Source: Alphaproteobacteria bacterium (GTDB taxonomy: Bacteria > Pseudomonadota > Alphaproteobacteria > CAAHEQ01 > UBA3637). Taken from it: a stretch of DNA of 6,872 nt. The notes beneath the pieces were generated by a model. That model ran no database searches, was not told where the DNA came from, and saw only the letters and a list, made by a program, of their open reading frames with translations. Made by a program: the position numbers and the translations under genes. Numbering within the stretch: the first letter of the stretch is position 1; the number at the start of each line of letters is the position of its first letter. Where the stretch lies: contig JAFXFY010000210.1 in the NCBI GenBank assembly GCA_017513365.1, positions 1 to 6,872 on the forward strand. Reading direction: 5' to 3'. Positions 5,361-6,872 of the stretch are shown here, one piece after another.

Positions 5361-6682
5361 TGGATGGTATTTTTAAATTTATTTGTTGTGGAAATGTAGA
5401 TGACGGTAAATCAACCCTTATCGGTCGGTTATTATTAGATACAGGGAATGTAAAAAAAGACCAATTAGAAGATGCAAAACGTTTTTCCGATAAAAAAGGC
5501 GAAAACAAATTGGAATTATCCGCTTTGTTGGATGGGTTATTGGAAGAAAGACAGCAACAAATCACCATTGATGTAGCTCATCGGTATTTTGATTATTCGG
5601 ATATTCGCTTTCATATTTTGGATTGTCCAGGACATGTACAATACACCAAGAATATGGCAATTGCAGCCGCCGAAACAGATATGGCTATCGTTGTAGTGGA
5701 TTGCCAAAAAGGCATCTCAGAACAAACAAAAGAACATATTCGTATTTGTTCATTATTTCAATTGAAACGCATATGTGTTTGTTTGACGAAGTGTGATTTG
5801 ATTTTATCTGATGAAACAAAGGCTTTACAGGCAATAGAAACGTTAACGCATCAAGTTCAAGAATTATTAAATCAATATTCCTTTGATTACACAATTATTC
5901 CGGTATCGGCCGTTACAGGATATAATATTGAAAAAGTATTATCTGTTTTGGTTGAAAATGCCAAAATTTCATTGTCCGAAAAAAAGTTGGATCAACAGAT
6001 GATTATGCATATTGAATCTGCCCAACTTTATCACGATAAACGATATTATTATGGTAAAATTTTGACGGCAAAAACCCCCGAAATGAATGAGATATATACG
6101 GTCTATCCTAAAGGTCATAAAATAACAGTTTCGGATATTGTATCGCATGGGTGTGTCTGTATCAAGGAAAACATTGATATCGGTACCGGTTTTTGTATAT
6201 CAAATGTACCGTTAATTGAAGCAAACGTTGTTAAGCACAAAACCATATGGTTTGATGTGCCGTCTAATGAAATGATGCTTAGACACGGAACAAATATTGT
6301 GCGTATCAACCGTTTTTCCGAAAATATTTTAGAATTGAAAGAGCCGATTTTTTTCAATAATATAGAAGATGTTAAATCAAATGGTTTTGGTATTTTAATT
6401 GACAGCATTACAAAAAAAACGATTGGATGTTGTGTTTTCACAGAAAATGGGCAATCCGAAAGTAATGCCATTCAATTAGGTAGTATTCATTGGGTTAAAA
6501 CAAAAGAAGATTTGAAACGGATCAGTTCTTTGTTTTGTATTGCTCCGATTGTGATAGATTTAAATGACATTAAAAATATTTTTGGGATAACAACGAATGA
6601 ATGCGTTAAAAAAGCACAGCTGTTGGCCGAAAAAATATCCGAATCCGGTCATCATGTTATTTTATTAAATACGTGTGAATAA
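5360..6682 (+). CDS. cysN: Sulfate adenylyltransferase subunit 1 (GTPase) with a degenerate APS-kinase-like tail
   Basis: CysN is the regulatory GTPase of ATP sulfurylase, and its GTP hydrolysis drives APS formation by CysD. The protein has 440 residues. The elongation-factor-like G domain (1-200) has G1 GNVDDGKST at 11-19, a G2/switch I region RQQQITIDVAHRYF at 64-77, G3 DCPGH at 88-92, G4 TKCD at 143-146 and G5 SA at 183-184. Two beta-barrel domains follow to about residue 360, ending in NGFGILIDSITKKTIGC. Thr69 of switch I is kept, but the usual Gly before IT is Gln67 and G4 begins Thr rather than Asn. Residues 361-440 go beyond a standard CysN core. SIHWVKTKEDLKR resembles the linker that opens CysC in CysNC fusions, and IDLNDIKNIFG plus ECVKKAQLLAEKISESG resembles the LDGDNVRHGL and ENIRRVGEVA regions of APS kinase. 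The kinase P-loop is absent. Expression is coupled to cysD by the TAATG overlap. Confidence 0.93.
   Translation: MDGIFKFICCGNVDDGKSTLIGRLLLDTGNVKKDQLEDAKRFSDKKGENKLELSALLDGLLEERQQQITIDVAHRYFDYSDIRFHILDCPGHVQYTKNMAIAAAETDMAIVVVDCQKGISEQTKEHIRICSLFQLKRICVCLTKCDLILSDETKALQAIETLTHQVQELLNQYSFDYTIIPVSAVTGYNIEKVLSVLVENAKISLSEKKLDQQMIMHIESAQLYHDKRYYYGKILTAKTPEMNEIYTVYPKGHKITVSDIVSHGCVCIKENIDIGTGFCISNVPLIEANVVKHKTIWFDVPSNEMMLRHGTNIVRINRFSENILELKEPIFFNNIEDVKSNGFGILIDSITKKTIGCCVFTENGQSESNAIQLGSIHWVKTKEDLKRISSLFCIAPIVIDLNDIKNIFGITTNECVKKAQLLAEKISESGHHVILLNTCE
6482..6679 (+). other. Vestigial CysC (APS kinase)-like segment within cysN
   Basis: This covers codons 375-440 of CysN. By eye, SIHW plus a charged stretch matches the start of CysC in fused CysNC proteins. 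The next about 45 residues of a normal CysC, including the GLSGxGKST P-loop, are missing. The sequence resumes with a stretch resembling the DGDNVR region and the following helix, then stops, so the C-terminal half of the kinase is also gone. It cannot be an active kinase as written. The alternative is an unrelated tail that resembles CysC by chance. Confidence 0.45.
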
Positions 6683-6725
6683 GGTGTTAAAAATATCCCC
6701 CCTTTTATTTTATGTGAAAGGAAGA

Positions 6726-6824
6726 ATGTATTTGTTATCAATGGGTAAGTACGTTCAAATTGATGGTTTGTATCGTTTAATTGAAAGTCTGTCTTTTCAA
6801 CATCGACTTGATCAAGTTATCTAA
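6726..6824 (+). CDS. Possible 32-residue small ORF of unknown function
   Basis: A short ORF follows cysN. GGAAG at 6720-6724 is close to the ATG (2-3 bases from it), which is tighter than usual. The frame remains open upstream to a GTG at 6684, which has no ribosome-binding site. The peptide (MYLLSMGKYVQ... ending RLDQVI) has no recognisable motif. Its 3' end lies inside a perfect 12-base palindrome and other inverted repeats, so it may be chance or a remnant of a broken gene or mobile element. Confidence 0.15.
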   Translation: MYLLSMGKYVQIDGLYRLIESLSFQHRLDQVI

Positions 6825-6852
6825 ACCCGCCCTAAGGGCTGGAAGTTGAAAA
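6794..6852. repeat. Inverted-repeat cluster: 8-base stem enclosing two further hairpins
   Basis: TTTTCAAC at 6794-6801 is the exact reverse complement of GTTGAAAA at 6845-6852. Between them lie a perfect 12-base palindrome (ACTTGATCAAGT, 6806-6817) and a GC-rich hairpin (CC-GCCC, loop TAA, GGGC-T-GG, 6827-6842). The GC-rich element stands out in an otherwise AT-rich window. No long T run follows on the + strand, so it is not a standard terminator. Confidence 0.5.
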
Positions 6853-6856
6853 ATAA

Positions 6857-6871
6857 TTTGACCAAGTCAAA
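6857..6871. repeat. Short hairpin TTTGAC-CAA-GTCAAA at the window edge
   Basis: A six-base perfect stem with a three-base loop. Its TTGACCAAGTC core also matches the reverse complement of GACTTGATCAA in the upstream palindrome (6805-6815) with one mismatch, so the two elements could pair with each other. The window ends one base later, so the full structure cannot be seen. Confidence 0.4.
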
Positions 6872-6872
6872 A

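Noticed and set aside
5326..6471. Minus-strand ORFs across cysN
   Set aside because: They lie fully opposite a clear conserved gene, have no recognisable motifs and no ribosome-binding sites; they are shadows of the coding strand.
6697..6702. Run of six C after cysN as a phase-variable tract
   Set aside because: Too short to be strongly slippage-prone and not within a convincing gene.
1..6872. CRISPR array, tRNA or rRNA genes
   Set aside because: No spaced direct repeats and no cloverleaf or rRNA-like segments were found on reading both strands.

Overview
This is an AT-rich, gene-dense window from a Gram-negative bacterium. All genes run on the + strand and most are translationally coupled. 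The CysD/CysN pair is of proteobacterial type, and an exported arylsulfotransferase implies a periplasm. I suspect an uncultured, low-GC, probably gut- or host-associated alphaproteobacterium, but that placement is only an inference from gene style and base composition.

Layout: (1) 2-289 is the 3' end of a gene entering from the left, a small basic protein I do not recognise. (2) 361-2279 is a first operon behind a good extended -10 promoter. It holds two half-size CHR (chromate/sulfate transporter family) genes that overlap by 8 bases, followed 2 bases later by a TauE/SafE-type anion (sulfite) exporter starting at GTG. (3) 2306-6682 is a second operon with its own promoter. It encodes a secreted cysteine-rich protein, a PAPS-independent arylsulfate sulfotransferase (AssT family), and the two ATP sulfurylase subunits CysD and CysN. 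Each gene abuts, overlaps or nearly touches the next. (4) 6683-6872 has no convincing gene but holds several inverted repeats.

The common theme is sulfur oxyanions: possible sulfate/chromate-type transport, sulfite-type export, sulfate activation to APS, and sulfuryl transfer in the periplasm. The combination is unusual because AssT does not use PAPS, and the CysN tail looks like a decayed APS kinase (CysC) domain with no P-loop. As encoded here, sulfate activation stops at APS, next to an enzyme that moves sulfuryl groups between phenols. How the cytoplasmic ATP sulfurylase and the periplasmic sulfotransferase connect is not visible in the sequence. The secreted cysteine-rich protein whose stop codon abuts the AssT start is a candidate partner of that enzyme.
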